Source of the DNA: DAOUMU01 sp034409055
Lineage (GTDB): Bacteria > Chloroflexota > Anaerolineae > 4572-78 > J111
Assembly: GCA_034409055.1 (NCBI GenBank)
Contig: DAOUMU010000289.1
Coordinates: forward strand, 1-15,164
DNA: 15,164 nt
Reading direction: 5' to 3'
Position 1 is the first letter of the stretch, and each line of letters begins with the position of its first letter. The notes under the pieces were generated by a model. The model was not told the DNA's origin, made no database searches, and was given only the letters and a program-made list of their open reading frames with translations. A program made the position numbers and the translations under genes. Of the stretch, positions 6,728 through 15,086 are shown in pieces.

Positions 6728-6810
6728 TTTTCGAACTTTTTTTACACCATCTAAACAACTTCTGAACATCTTTTTGTTAATCTTTTTCTTGATAAACCTT
6801 TTCTGCCATT

Positions 6811-6829
6811 GATCCTTGTACAGAGGATC
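6811..6829. promoter_or_regulatory. Inverted repeat GATCCT/AGGATC upstream of the DUF1566-sulfotransferase gene
   Basis: A 6-bp inverted repeat with a 7-base centre (TGTACAG) lies about 30 bases before the start codon at 6862. It could be an operator or a small leader hairpin. No direct evidence for either. Confidence 0.3.
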
Positions 6830-6861
6830 GTGTCAAAATCACTATCATCAAGGAGACCGCT

Positions 6862-9435
6862 ATGTTTCGCATTTTTGTAATTGTAATCAGCGTAGTATGC
6901 TTATTGTTTGTAAATTATTCTACTGGTGACGGAGCTATATTTGCCGCCCCTGCCGCCCAGGCCACCACCTACCCCATCGTCGACACCGGGCAGACCGCCT
7001 GCTACGATGACGACGGCCCGGCAATCACTTGCCCGGCAGAGGGGCAAGCCTTCTACGGGCAAGATGCCCAGTTCGACGGCAACCAGCCCGGCTACACACT
7101 CAGTGCGGACGGACTGACCGTCTACGACAACGTGACCGGCCTGACCTGGACCCAAAGCCCCGACTGGAACGGCGATGGCGACATCGACGTCGACGACAAA
7201 CTGTCCTTCGCCGAGGCACAAGCCTACCCCGGCACGCTCAACGCCGCGAACTACGGCGGTTACAGCGATTGGCGGCTGCCGACCATCAAAGAACTCTACT
7301 CGCTGATGGACTTCCGCGGCACCGACCCCAGCGGCTACTCAGGCAGCGATACCTCCGGCCTGATTCCCTTCATCGACACCACCTATTTTGATTTTGGCTA
7401 TGGCGATACCGATGCCGGCGAGCGCGTCATCGACGCCCAGTTCTGGTCAAGCAACACCTATCTCGGTACCGTCTTCGGCAACCAAACGGCCACCTTCGGC
7501 CTGAACCTGGCCGATGGCCGCATTAAGGGCTATCCGTCCGACACGTCCGGCCCAATCACCAAGCTGAATTATGTCTACTTTGTGCGCGGTAACACCACCT
7601 ACGGGGTCAACGACTTCACCAATAACGGTAATGGCACGATCACCGACAACGCTACCGGCTTGATGTGGTCGCAGGATGACAGCGGTGACGGGATGAACTG
7701 GGAAGAAGCCCTGGCCTGGGTCGAGCAGAAGAACGCCGAGAACCACCTCGGCTACAGCGACTGGCGGCTGCCCAATGCCAAGGAGCTGCAGAGCATCCTC
7801 GACTACGACCGGGCGCCCGATGCGACCAACTCCGCCGCTATCGACCCGGTGTTTAACATCACCCAGATCACCAATGAGGCCGGCGAGGTTGACTACCCCT
7901 GGTTCTGGACGGGCACAACCCACGTCAAGTCCAATGGCAGTGGTTTTGCCGGTGTGTATATCTGTTTTGGCCGGGCAATGGGCTACATGAACAACACCTG
8001 GCTGGACGTCCACGGCGCCGGAGCGCAGCGCAGCGACCCCAAAAGCGGCGACCCCGCCGACTATCCCACCGGTCACGGCCCCCAGGGTGACGCCATCCGC
8101 ATCTACAACTACGTCCGCCTGGTGCGCGATGCGGAGACAACCTCCACCCAGAATTACCAGGTCTATCTGCCACTGATTCTTAAGGGCGGCAGTTCAACCC
8201 CCTCTGCCACCCCGACTGCCACTCCGACTGCCACGCCGACCGCCACCCCCACAACCGGTGATGGATACAACCTCTTTGCCCCGATTGGCTCTACCAGCAC
8301 CTACCTGCTCAACGAGGCAGGGGAGACCGTTTACACCTGGACGGGCAGCTACCGGCCCGGGCTTTCGGTATACTTGCTGGAGAACGGCAACCTCTTGCGC
8401 ACCGGCAACACCGGGCCGGGGGATTTCAATACCGGCGGCGCGGGCGGCATTGTGCAGGAGATAGCGCCGAACAGCACGGTGACGTGGGCGTTTGAATACG
8501 CCGGCAGCCAGGTCCGGCTGCACCACGACATCGAACCGCTGCCCAACGGCAACGTGTTGATGATCGCCTGGGAACTCAAAACAGAGGCCGAGGCCATCGC
8601 CGCCGGTCGCAACCCCGGCCTGTTATCAGACGGGGAACTCTGGCCGGATCACGTCATCGAGGTCAATCCCGCCACCGACACCATTGTCTGGGAGTGGCAC
8701 GTTTGGGACCATCTCATTCAGGATTACGATAACACCCAGGCCAACTACGGCGTGGTGGCCGACCACCCGGAGCTGATCGACCTCAATTTTGTAATGAACG
8801 GCCGTGCCGACTGGAACCACATCAACTCGATTGACTATAACGCCGAGTTCGACCAGATTCTGCTCAGCGCACACAATTTCAGTGAAATCTGGGTGATTGA
8901 CCACAGCACCACCACCGCCGACGCCGCCGGGCATAACGGCGGGAACAGCGGCAAAGGCGGCGACTTGCTCTACCGCTGGGGCAATCCTCAGGCTTACGAT
9001 GCCGGAAGTGCAGCCGACCAGCAACTCTTTGTGCAGCACGACGCCCAGTGGATTCCGTCCGGCTATCCGGGCGAAGGCAACATCCTGGTCTTCAACAACG
9101 GCACGGGACGTTCGGGCGGCAACTACTCCTCCGTTGACGAGATCGTGCCGCCGGTGGATGACCCGGGCAACTACACCCTGGCCGCCGGTTCGGCCTACGG
9201 GCCAACAGCCCCAACCTGGACCTACACCGCCGGCACCCCCACCGACTTCTACGCCACCAATATTTCCGGGGCGCAGCGACTTTCTGACGGCAACACCCTC
9301 ATCTGCGATGGGCCTAACGGCGACTTCTTCGAGGTGACGTCACAAAAAGAAACCGTCTGGAGCTACGATTACACCGGCCCCGTGTTCCGGGTCACCCGCT
9401 ATGCAGCGGACTATCCGGGGCTGCCGGTCCAGTAA
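6862..9435 (+). CDS. Exported protein: tandem DUF1566 fused to arylsulfotransferase-like domain
   Basis: An 857-residue exported protein. A signal peptide (about 1-34, ending AAPAAQA) precedes two DUF1566/Lcl_C-like domains (about 37-240 and 247-425), each with a DWRLP-x3-E-x2-S-(L/I)-x-D core (136 and 300). The first includes an EF-hand-like loop, DWNGDGDIDVDD (101-112). A PTATPTATP linker (about 445-468) joins a C-terminal domain (about 470-857) resembling PAPS-independent arylsulfotransferases, which move sulfate between phenols in the periplasm. Motifs there are HHD (554-556), DWNH (H653), LLSAHN (H671), RWGNP (705-709) and QHD (H726), matching by spacing the active-site histidines of E. 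coli ASST. The position of the family's catalytic Arg appears to be His671. The start has AAGGAG 6 bases upstream. Activity is plausible but unproven; a binding propeller is the alternative. Confidence 0.85.
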   Translation: MFRIFVIVISVVCLLFVNYSTGDGAIFAAPAAQATTYPIVDTGQTACYDDDGPAITCPAEGQAFYGQDAQFDGNQPGYTLSADGLTVYDNVTGLTWTQSPDWNGDGDIDVDDKLSFAEAQAYPGTLNAANYGGYSDWRLPTIKELYSLMDFRGTDPSGYSGSDTSGLIPFIDTTYFDFGYGDTDAGERVIDAQFWSSNTYLGTVFGNQTATFGLNLADGRIKGYPSDTSGPITKLNYVYFVRGNTTYGVNDFTNNGNGTITDNATGLMWSQDDSGDGMNWEEALAWVEQKNAENHLGYSDWRLPNAKELQSILDYDRAPDATNSAAIDPVFNITQITNEAGEVDYPWFWTGTTHVKSNGSGFAGVYICFGRAMGYMNNTWLDVHGAGAQRSDPKSGDPADYPTGHGPQGDAIRIYNYVRLVRDAETTSTQNYQVYLPLILKGGSSTPSATPTATPTATPTATPTTGDGYNLFAPIGSTSTYLLNEAGETVYTWTGSYRPGLSVYLLENGNLLRTGNTGPGDFNTGGAGGIVQEIAPNSTVTWAFEYAGSQVRLHHDIEPLPNGNVLMIAWELKTEAEAIAAGRNPGLLSDGELWPDHVIEVNPATDTIVWEWHVWDHLIQDYDNTQANYGVVADHPELIDLNFVMNGRADWNHINSIDYNAEFDQILLSAHNFSEIWVIDHSTTTADAAGHNGGNSGKGGDLLYRWGNPQAYDAGSAADQQLFVQHDAQWIPSGYPGEGNILVFNNGTGRSGGNYSSVDEIVPPVDDPGNYTLAAGSAYGPTAPTWTYTAGTPTDFYATNISGAQRLSDGNTLICDGPNGDFFEVTSQKETVWSYDYTGPVFRVTRYAADYPGLPVQ
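7261..7325 (+). repeat. 65-bp DNA tract identical to 10379-10443
   Basis: This stretch encodes the DWRLPTIKELYSLMDF core of the first DUF1566 domain and is base-for-base identical to the matching part of the gene at 9512. A second identical tract of 51 bp pairs 7866-7916 with 10978-11028. Third-codon positions are unchanged, so the two genes were duplicated recently or exchange sequence. Confidence 0.8.
8206..8252 (+). repeat. 12-bp tandem repeat encoding a PTAT linker
   Basis: About four units of GCCACYCCGACY encode the Pro-Thr-Ala-Thr linker between the DUF1566 and sulfotransferase-like parts. Such linkers are common in exported Chloroflexota proteins and can change length by slippage. Confidence 0.7.
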
Positions 9436-9511
9436 TCATCTAAAACTCTGTTTGGAGAAGGAAACATTTACAATAAACCAATAAATTTTAACTAAAAGGA
9501 AAGGTGCAAAA

Positions 9512-11497
9512 ATGTTAACCAAAAAATCAATCATTGTTCTTATCTTCATTGTGTTGAGTTTGGCGCTGGCGGCTTGCCAGCCTGGCCCGCCCCCGGATGC
9601 TGCTCAAGATACGCCGCCTGATGGACAGGCTCAACCCGCTAATCAACAGCCCGCCGGTGAAGCGCCATCCGCGCCTGAGCAAGTTCAAAAATCCAACCAG
9701 CAGTCGGCTGGCAACGCCTCTGCCCAATCCGGCGTGGCGGAACAAGCCCCGCCTGATGCGCCGCCCGCCGATCAGAGCGAGCCGGAAAACCCGCCCGATT
9801 TGGCCGTTGCTGCCGAGATTTTGGGCATTACCGAACAAGACCTGATGGCTGCCCTCGGCCCGCCGCCACCTGACTTTGCGGCAGCGGCGCAAACTTTGGG
9901 CATTACGGAACAAGACCTGCAAAATGCCTTGTTTGCTGCCGGAATGGGAAGTGAAGGTCAAGCCGGTCAACCACCGGCCAATCAGGCGCCGGCCAATTCC
10001 GGGCCGGAGACCGAAACCGTCCCGGCCCAGCAGCCGTCCGCAACAAGCAGCCAGGCAACTGTTGGTGAACCGGCAGTGCCCGGCAGCTACCCCATTGTAG
10101 ATACCGGCCAGACGGCCTGCTACAGTGACCAAAATGCCATCTCCTGCCCGCAGGCCGGAGCAGCCTACTACGGCCAGGATGCCCAATACGCCGGCAACCA
10201 AGCCAGCTACACGCCCAGCGCGGACGGTTTGACCGTTACCGACAACGTGACCGGCTTAACCTGGACGCAAAGCCCTGACCTCAACGGCGACGGCGACATC
10301 AACGTCGATGACAAGCTCACGTTTGCCGAGGCGCAGACCTATGCCGACACGGTGCTGAATCCCCAGAACTACGGCGGCTACAGCGATTGGCGGCTGCCGA
10401 CCATCAAAGAACTCTACTCGCTGATGGACTTCCGCGGCACCGATCCTTTCATCGGCGGTGGTACCGCCGGCCTGACGCCCTTCATCGACACCGACTACTT
10501 CGCGTTTGGCTATGGCGACGAAGCCGCCGGAGAGCGCAACATCGATGCCCAGTTCTGGTCGAGCAACACCTACCTCGGCACCGTCTTCGGCAACCAAACA
10601 GCCACCTTCGGCCTCAATCTGGCCGACGGCCGCATCAAGGGCTATCCATCCGGCGACCAAGGCCCGCGCGCCAAGTTGAATTACGTTTATTTTGTCCGCG
10701 GCAACACCGCCTACGGGATCAACGACTTTACCGATAATGGCGACGGCACGGTCACCGACTACGCCACCGGTCTGATGTGGTCGCAGGACGATAGCGGGAG
10801 TGGCATGACCTGGGAAGAGGCCCTGGCCTGGGTTCAACAGAAGAATAACGAGAACTATCTGGGCTACAGCGACTGGCGGCTACCCAACGCCAAGGAGATG
10901 CAGAGCATCCTCGACTACTCCCGGGCGCCTGACGCGACCAATTCCGCGGCCATCGCCCCGGTGTTCAATATCACCGCGATCACCAATGAGGCCGGCGAGG
11001 TTGACTACCCCTGGTTCTGGACGGGCACCACCCACGTCAAGTCCAATGGCAGTGGTTTTGCAGGCGTGTATATCAGTTTCGGACGGGCTTTGGGCTATAT
11101 GCACAACGCCTGGATAGACGTCCACGGCGCGGGCGCCCAACGCAGCGATCCCAAAAGTGGGAATCCCGCAGATTGGGCCACCGGCCACGGTCCGCAGGGT
11201 GATGCCATCCGCATCTACAACTACGTCCGCCTGGTGCGGGGCGGCGCCCAATTTGTAGAGGGAGCCGGCTCCGGCGCGGATGCTGCCGCCCAACCGCCGA
11301 CAAGCAATCAATCATCCGGCGGGCAACCGCCGGCCGGTGGCAGCCCGCCCCAGGAAGCCATCAACGCTTGCAGCGGCTTGAACGAGAATGCTGCTTGCCA
11401 ATTCACCACGCCCCACGGGGAGGTAAGTGGAACCTGTCTGGCCATCGCCGAACAACTGGCCTGTGTACCACAAGGCGGATCACCAGCGGGAAAATAG
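9512..11497 (+). CDS. DUF1566 tandem-domain lipoprotein
   Basis: A 661-residue predicted lipoprotein with a clear lipobox (LAA-C22). A long Pro/Gln/Ala-rich tether (about 23-185) contains two copies of an LGITEQDLxxAL helix motif (about 101-116 and 125-143). Two DUF1566/Lcl_C-like domains follow (about 190-575), with DWRLP cores at 292 and 454 and an EF-hand-like loop DLNGDGDINVDD at 256. The C-terminus has a small four-cysteine motif (C620, C629, C642, C651), which likely forms two disulfides. The DUF1566 part is closely related to that of the gene 76 bp upstream. The tether suggests the domains are held away from the membrane for binding or recognition. The ATG follows AAGGAAAGG. Co-transcription with the upstream gene is possible. 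The biochemical role of DUF1566 is not established. Confidence 0.87.
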   Translation: MLTKKSIIVLIFIVLSLALAACQPGPPPDAAQDTPPDGQAQPANQQPAGEAPSAPEQVQKSNQQSAGNASAQSGVAEQAPPDAPPADQSEPENPPDLAVAAEILGITEQDLMAALGPPPPDFAAAAQTLGITEQDLQNALFAAGMGSEGQAGQPPANQAPANSGPETETVPAQQPSATSSQATVGEPAVPGSYPIVDTGQTACYSDQNAISCPQAGAAYYGQDAQYAGNQASYTPSADGLTVTDNVTGLTWTQSPDLNGDGDINVDDKLTFAEAQTYADTVLNPQNYGGYSDWRLPTIKELYSLMDFRGTDPFIGGGTAGLTPFIDTDYFAFGYGDEAAGERNIDAQFWSSNTYLGTVFGNQTATFGLNLADGRIKGYPSGDQGPRAKLNYVYFVRGNTAYGINDFTDNGDGTVTDYATGLMWSQDDSGSGMTWEEALAWVQQKNNENYLGYSDWRLPNAKEMQSILDYSRAPDATNSAAIAPVFNITAITNEAGEVDYPWFWTGTTHVKSNGSGFAGVYISFGRALGYMHNAWIDVHGAGAQRSDPKSGNPADWATGHGPQGDAIRIYNYVRLVRGGAQFVEGAGSGADAAAQPPTSNQSSGGQPPAGGSPPQEAINACSGLNENAACQFTTPHGEVSGTCLAIAEQLACVPQGGSPAGK

Positions 11498-11535
11498 TAA
11501 ACCGGGACAAAGAAATTACCCACCAGCCAAAACAA

Positions 11536-11561
11536 AACGCCGCAGGTTTGCCTGCGGCGTT
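11536..11561. terminator. Strong hairpin after the DUF1566 lipoprotein gene
   Basis: An 11-bp perfect stem (AACGCCGCAGG and its complement) with a TTTG loop starts 38 bases after the stop codon. The plus strand has no T-run after it, but the minus-strand copy is followed by TTTTGTTTT. It is a likely transcription end or RNA-stability hairpin. As a rho-independent terminator it would work better leftward. Confidence 0.55.
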
Positions 11562-11640
11562 GGGCTGCGTGTGACCGATGACGAGGAAGCATAAGATAGC
11601 GACACAGCAACCGTTATTGTCACCGACACCCCACCTCTTG

Positions 11641-11649
11641 TGGTATAAT
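11641..11649 (+). promoter_or_regulatory. Extended -10 promoter for the sensor kinase
   Basis: TGGTATAAT combines a perfect TATAAT (11644-11649) with an upstream TG. No good -35 box is at the right distance (TTGTCA at 11617 is 21 bp away), which fits an extended -10 promoter. The start site would be near 11656, giving a leader of about 47 bases with GAGGAA 8 bases before the ATG. Confidence 0.6.
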
Positions 11650-11702
11650 ATTAAGGCTAAGAATTCTCAACCCTTAGCAATCACTACCGAGGAATATATC
11701 CG

Positions 11703-14700
11703 ATGCAGCGAGTTCTCAAATTATGTTTGCTACTCTTTATATTCTGCCTGACCATTGCCGCGCAGCCCACCTATGCCCAAGAAGGTGACACGCCATCCCC
11801 AGATGGCGCGCCAACGCCTTTAAGCCCGACCACTCGTTTTACCCACCTGACCACCACCGACGGCCTGGCCAATGCTCACGTCGAGGTTATCTTTCAAGAT
11901 AGCCAGGGCTTTATGTGGTTTGGCACCCGCGATGGCTTGAGCCGTTACGACGGCTACAACTTTATCACCTACCGGCATGATCCCGACGATCCCAACAGCC
12001 TCAGCGGGAATACCATTCTTGATATTATTGAAGACACTCAGGACAGGCTCTGGTTTGCCACCCAAAATGGCCTGTCTATCTTCGATCCCCGTTTGGAACA
12101 GTTTAGCCCGGTACCGATTGAACTTGACCCTCTCACCGGAATTTTTTCACTGTTTGAAGATAGTCGGGGACAGGTTTGGTTGGGAACAAACGACGATCAA
12201 CTCCGTCGCTTTGATCCCACCACTGAGCACGTCACCAGTTATCCCTTTACACCCGATATGCCGCGCGGCCCCGGCAGCCAGGTTTGGGATATTATCGAAG
12301 ACCGGGCCGGTAACTTGTGGTTGGCCGCCAGCAGCGGGGTCATCAAGTTTGATCCCCACACCGGACGCTTCACGCGCTATGTGCCCCCGGATACTCCCGG
12401 CGAAATCCGGGCTTTATATGAAGATGATGCCGGGCACATCTGGTTCAGCGGTCCATCCTTGCACAAGCTTGATCCTGCTACTGAAAAAATCACTACTTAT
12501 CAATTACCCGCCGGCTCGGTACCCATTGTGGATATGCGGGTTGACCAAAACAGACAGGTGTGGCTGGCAACCCTGCAGGGCCTATTCCGTTTTGACCTGC
12601 AAACAGAACAATTTACCGATCATTTCACCCACCACCACGGCGACCCCAACAGCTTGAGTAGTGATCGCACCTTCTCGTTATTTGAGGATGAGGCCGGTCT
12701 GATTTGGATTGGCACCGAAAATGCCGGCTTGAATCTTTTTGACCCTCGCCAGAGCCAGTTTGCCCGCTACCAACACGACCCGGATAATCCCAACACCCCA
12801 GGTGCGGCCAGAGTGACCAGCATCGCCGGTGATGAGTCCGGCGCTTTGTGGCTGGGCACGGATAACGTTCTCAATCACTTTGATCCAGCCAGCAGGCAAA
12901 TAGAGCATTATTACCCGGCCACACCCGCCGGTTTCGATCCGTTTGGGATTACGGCAATGATCCACGGGCAGGAGGGACAGGTTTGGTTTGGCCTGGGCAA
13001 CCAACTGCACCGTTTCAATCCTGAAAACGGTCAATTTACGGCTTACGATTTACCGGGGCAGATTGACGGCCCGCCCAATCCCCTCACCTCCATTTATCAG
13101 GACGAAACCGGGTTGCTGTGGCTGGGCCGCCAACGGCAAGGATTCTTTCTCTTTGACTCCCACACCGAAACATTTCAACCGCCGCCTGATGGCATAGATT
13201 TGGAAAATGTTCAGGTTATTTACGGTGATTCAGGCGGCACGGTGTGGCTGGCCAGCCCCGGTACGCTCACCCGATTTGATCCCCACAGTGGACGCATTGA
13301 CAATTATCAAGCGCCGTATGCCCCGGTTCACGCCCTGTACCGAGACCAGCGTGGCAACTTATGGGCAGGGGCCGATGACGGCCTCCACCGTTTTGAGTCG
13401 ACCACGGCCAACTTCACCAGCTACACCGACCGGGACGGCTTGCCGTCCAGCAACGTGCTGGCAATACTGGCCGATGGGCCAAGCAATCTTTGGTTAAGCA
13501 CGGCCCAGGGATTGGCCCGATTCGATCCTCAAAACGAAACGTTCCACGTCTATGATGTTAGCGATGGTTTGGCAGGCAATGAGTTTATTTTTGGCTCGGC
13601 CTGGCAAGACTCCAGCGGGCGGATGTACTTTGGCGGTGAGCAGGGACTCGCCGCCTTTTACCCCGACCAGATTGAGGAGAACGTCTACCAGCCACCGGTA
13701 GTGCTTACTCAAATTCGTCTCTTCAACGAGCCGCTGAGCATTGGCCAGGAGTCGCCGTTAACCCAGGCCATCAACTTCACCGAGCAACTCACCTTCAATC
13801 ACAACCAGGACATCATCTCCTTTGATTTTGCCGCGCTCAACTATGCGGCCCCCCACAAAAACCGTTACCGCTACAAACTGGAAGGCTTTGAAGAGGCGTG
13901 GAACGAAGTCGGCAGCAACCGTCGTTTTGCGACCTACACCAGCCTGCCGCCGGGCGACTACGTTTTTCGTGTGCAGGGCAGCAACAACAGCGGCCTGTGG
14001 AGCAACGATGAAGTGACCTTGAAGCTGACCATCCTGCCGCCGTGGTGGGAGACCACCTGGTTTCGGCTGGCGGCTCTGGCAGTTGTGGCCATACTGCTTT
14101 ATGCCGCCTATCACTGGCGTGTGTATGCCATCGAACAGCGCAGCCGTGCCTTGGAGGTAGAAATAGCAGAGCGGACCAGGGAATTGGCCGCCCGCACCGA
14201 GAAACTGACAGAAAGTGAAAAACGTTTCCGGGAGATGACCGAACTCTTGCCGGGAGCGGTTGTCGAATTGGACGCCGATTTCATAGTTACCTACGTCAAC
14301 AAATCAGGGCTGGAGATGTTTGGGTATACCGAGGAAGACATCAAAGCCAGACTGAACGGCATGGAATTGATCCATCCGGAAGACAGAGAAAGGGCCGCCC
14401 GGCGTGTATCGAGTCAATTGGAGGGGAGGGACCTTGCCCCCACGGAGTATCGTGTTCTGAAAAAAGACGGAGCCGAGATACCCGTACTGTTGAAGGCCGC
14501 CCCTATTCTGCAGGAAGGTGAGCTAACGGGTTTCAGGGCTTCTATTACGGACGTCAGTGAAGTGAAAGAAGCTGAGCAAGAGTTGGTCACAGCCCTGGAT
14601 ACAGCCAGGCGCTTGCAGGATAAAGCCGAGGCCGCCAATCACGCCAAAAGCACCTTTCTGGCCAATATGAGCCACGAACTCAGGACGCCCCTGAACGCAA

Positions 14701-15086
14701 TTATCGGCTTTACCCAAATTATTGCCCGCAGTAAAACCCTCCCCCCCAAACAACAAGAAAACCTGCGGATTATCAATCGCAGCGGCGAGCACTTGCTGAC
14801 CCTTATCAACCAGGTGCTGGAACTCTCTAAAATTGAAGCCGGCCGGATGGCACTCAACAAAACCGTGTTTGACCTGCATCAAATGCTGACCGAGTTGGAA
14901 GGTATGTTTCGTTTGCGGGCCGATAACAGGCAAATACGTCTGGCCTTTGAGCATTCGCCCGACGTACCCCGCACCATTCGCACCGATGAAGTCAAATTGC
15001 GACAGGTGTTGATTAACTTGTTGAACAACGCGCTTAAGTTTACCAGAGTGTTTCATAACAACCGTTTTGACGGAGCAGCACATTAA
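11703..15086 (+). CDS. Hybrid-type propeller sensor histidine kinase, C-terminally truncated
   Basis: A 1127-residue membrane sensor: signal peptide (1-25, PTYA), 14 Reg_prop blades (about 40-655) with W-(L/F/I)-G-T...GL-x-x-(F/Y)-D patterns, which make two seven-bladed propellers, a Y_Y_Y domain (about 702-770), one TM helix (about 786-806), a coiled linker, a PAS domain (about 836-962) and HisKA with phospho-acceptor His991 (SHELRTP). Such proteins sense periplasmic ligands, often glycans in Bacteroidota. The ATPase domain has its N box (LINLLNNALKFT) but then stops: after Arg1115 an unrelated tail of 12 residues follows. The ATP-binding G1, F and G2 boxes are missing, as are any receiver or output domain. 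Autophosphorylation should be impossible, so the gene is probably inactivated by an insertion near 15045. Any adjacent response regulator lies outside the window or is lost. Confidence 0.88.
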   Translation: MQRVLKLCLLLFIFCLTIAAQPTYAQEGDTPSPDGAPTPLSPTTRFTHLTTTDGLANAHVEVIFQDSQGFMWFGTRDGLSRYDGYNFITYRHDPDDPNSLSGNTILDIIEDTQDRLWFATQNGLSIFDPRLEQFSPVPIELDPLTGIFSLFEDSRGQVWLGTNDDQLRRFDPTTEHVTSYPFTPDMPRGPGSQVWDIIEDRAGNLWLAASSGVIKFDPHTGRFTRYVPPDTPGEIRALYEDDAGHIWFSGPSLHKLDPATEKITTYQLPAGSVPIVDMRVDQNRQVWLATLQGLFRFDLQTEQFTDHFTHHHGDPNSLSSDRTFSLFEDEAGLIWIGTENAGLNLFDPRQSQFARYQHDPDNPNTPGAARVTSIAGDESGALWLGTDNVLNHFDPASRQIEHYYPATPAGFDPFGITAMIHGQEGQVWFGLGNQLHRFNPENGQFTAYDLPGQIDGPPNPLTSIYQDETGLLWLGRQRQGFFLFDSHTETFQPPPDGIDLENVQVIYGDSGGTVWLASPGTLTRFDPHSGRIDNYQAPYAPVHALYRDQRGNLWAGADDGLHRFESTTANFTSYTDRDGLPSSNVLAILADGPSNLWLSTAQGLARFDPQNETFHVYDVSDGLAGNEFIFGSAWQDSSGRMYFGGEQGLAAFYPDQIEENVYQPPVVLTQIRLFNEPLSIGQESPLTQAINFTEQLTFNHNQDIISFDFAALNYAAPHKNRYRYKLEGFEEAWNEVGSNRRFATYTSLPPGDYVFRVQGSNNSGLWSNDEVTLKLTILPPWWETTWFRLAALAVVAILLYAAYHWRVYAIEQRSRALEVEIAERTRELAARTEKLTESEKRFREMTELLPGAVVELDADFIVTYVNKSGLEMFGYTEEDIKARLNGMELIHPEDRERAARRVSSQLEGRDLAPTEYRVLKKDGAEIPVLLKAAPILQEGELTGFRASITDVSEVKEAEQELVTALDTARRLQDKAEAANHAKSTFLANMSHELRTPLNAIIGFTQIIARSKTLPPKQQENLRIINRSGEHLLTLINQVLELSKIEAGRMALNKTVFDLHQMLTELEGMFRLRADNRQIRLAFEHSPDVPRTIRTDEVKLRQVLINLLNNALKFTRVFHNNRFDGAAH

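Larger units (their letters stand above)
6069..6861. other. 793-bp repeat-rich intergenic region
   Basis: No intact gene is seen. The stretch contains three copies of a two-box repeat, a relic of a sensor signal peptide, two AAAAACC/GGTTTTT palindromes, an 8-bp hairpin (6599-6618) and a short inverted repeat before the next gene. No terminator with a T-run was found after the lipoprotein gene. No convincing promoter for the gene at 6862 could be picked, although the region upstream of it is AT-rich. Confidence 0.7.

Noticed and set aside
6355..6812. Small plus-strand frames in the repeat-rich gap
   Set aside because: They run through palindromes and the inverted repeat, have no ribosome site and no family resemblance.
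6862..11497. Diversity-generating retroelement target
   Set aside because: DUF1566-type lectin-like domains can be such targets, but no reverse transcriptase or template repeat is in the window, and the differences between copies are not concentrated at adenine-derived codons as far as I can see by eye.
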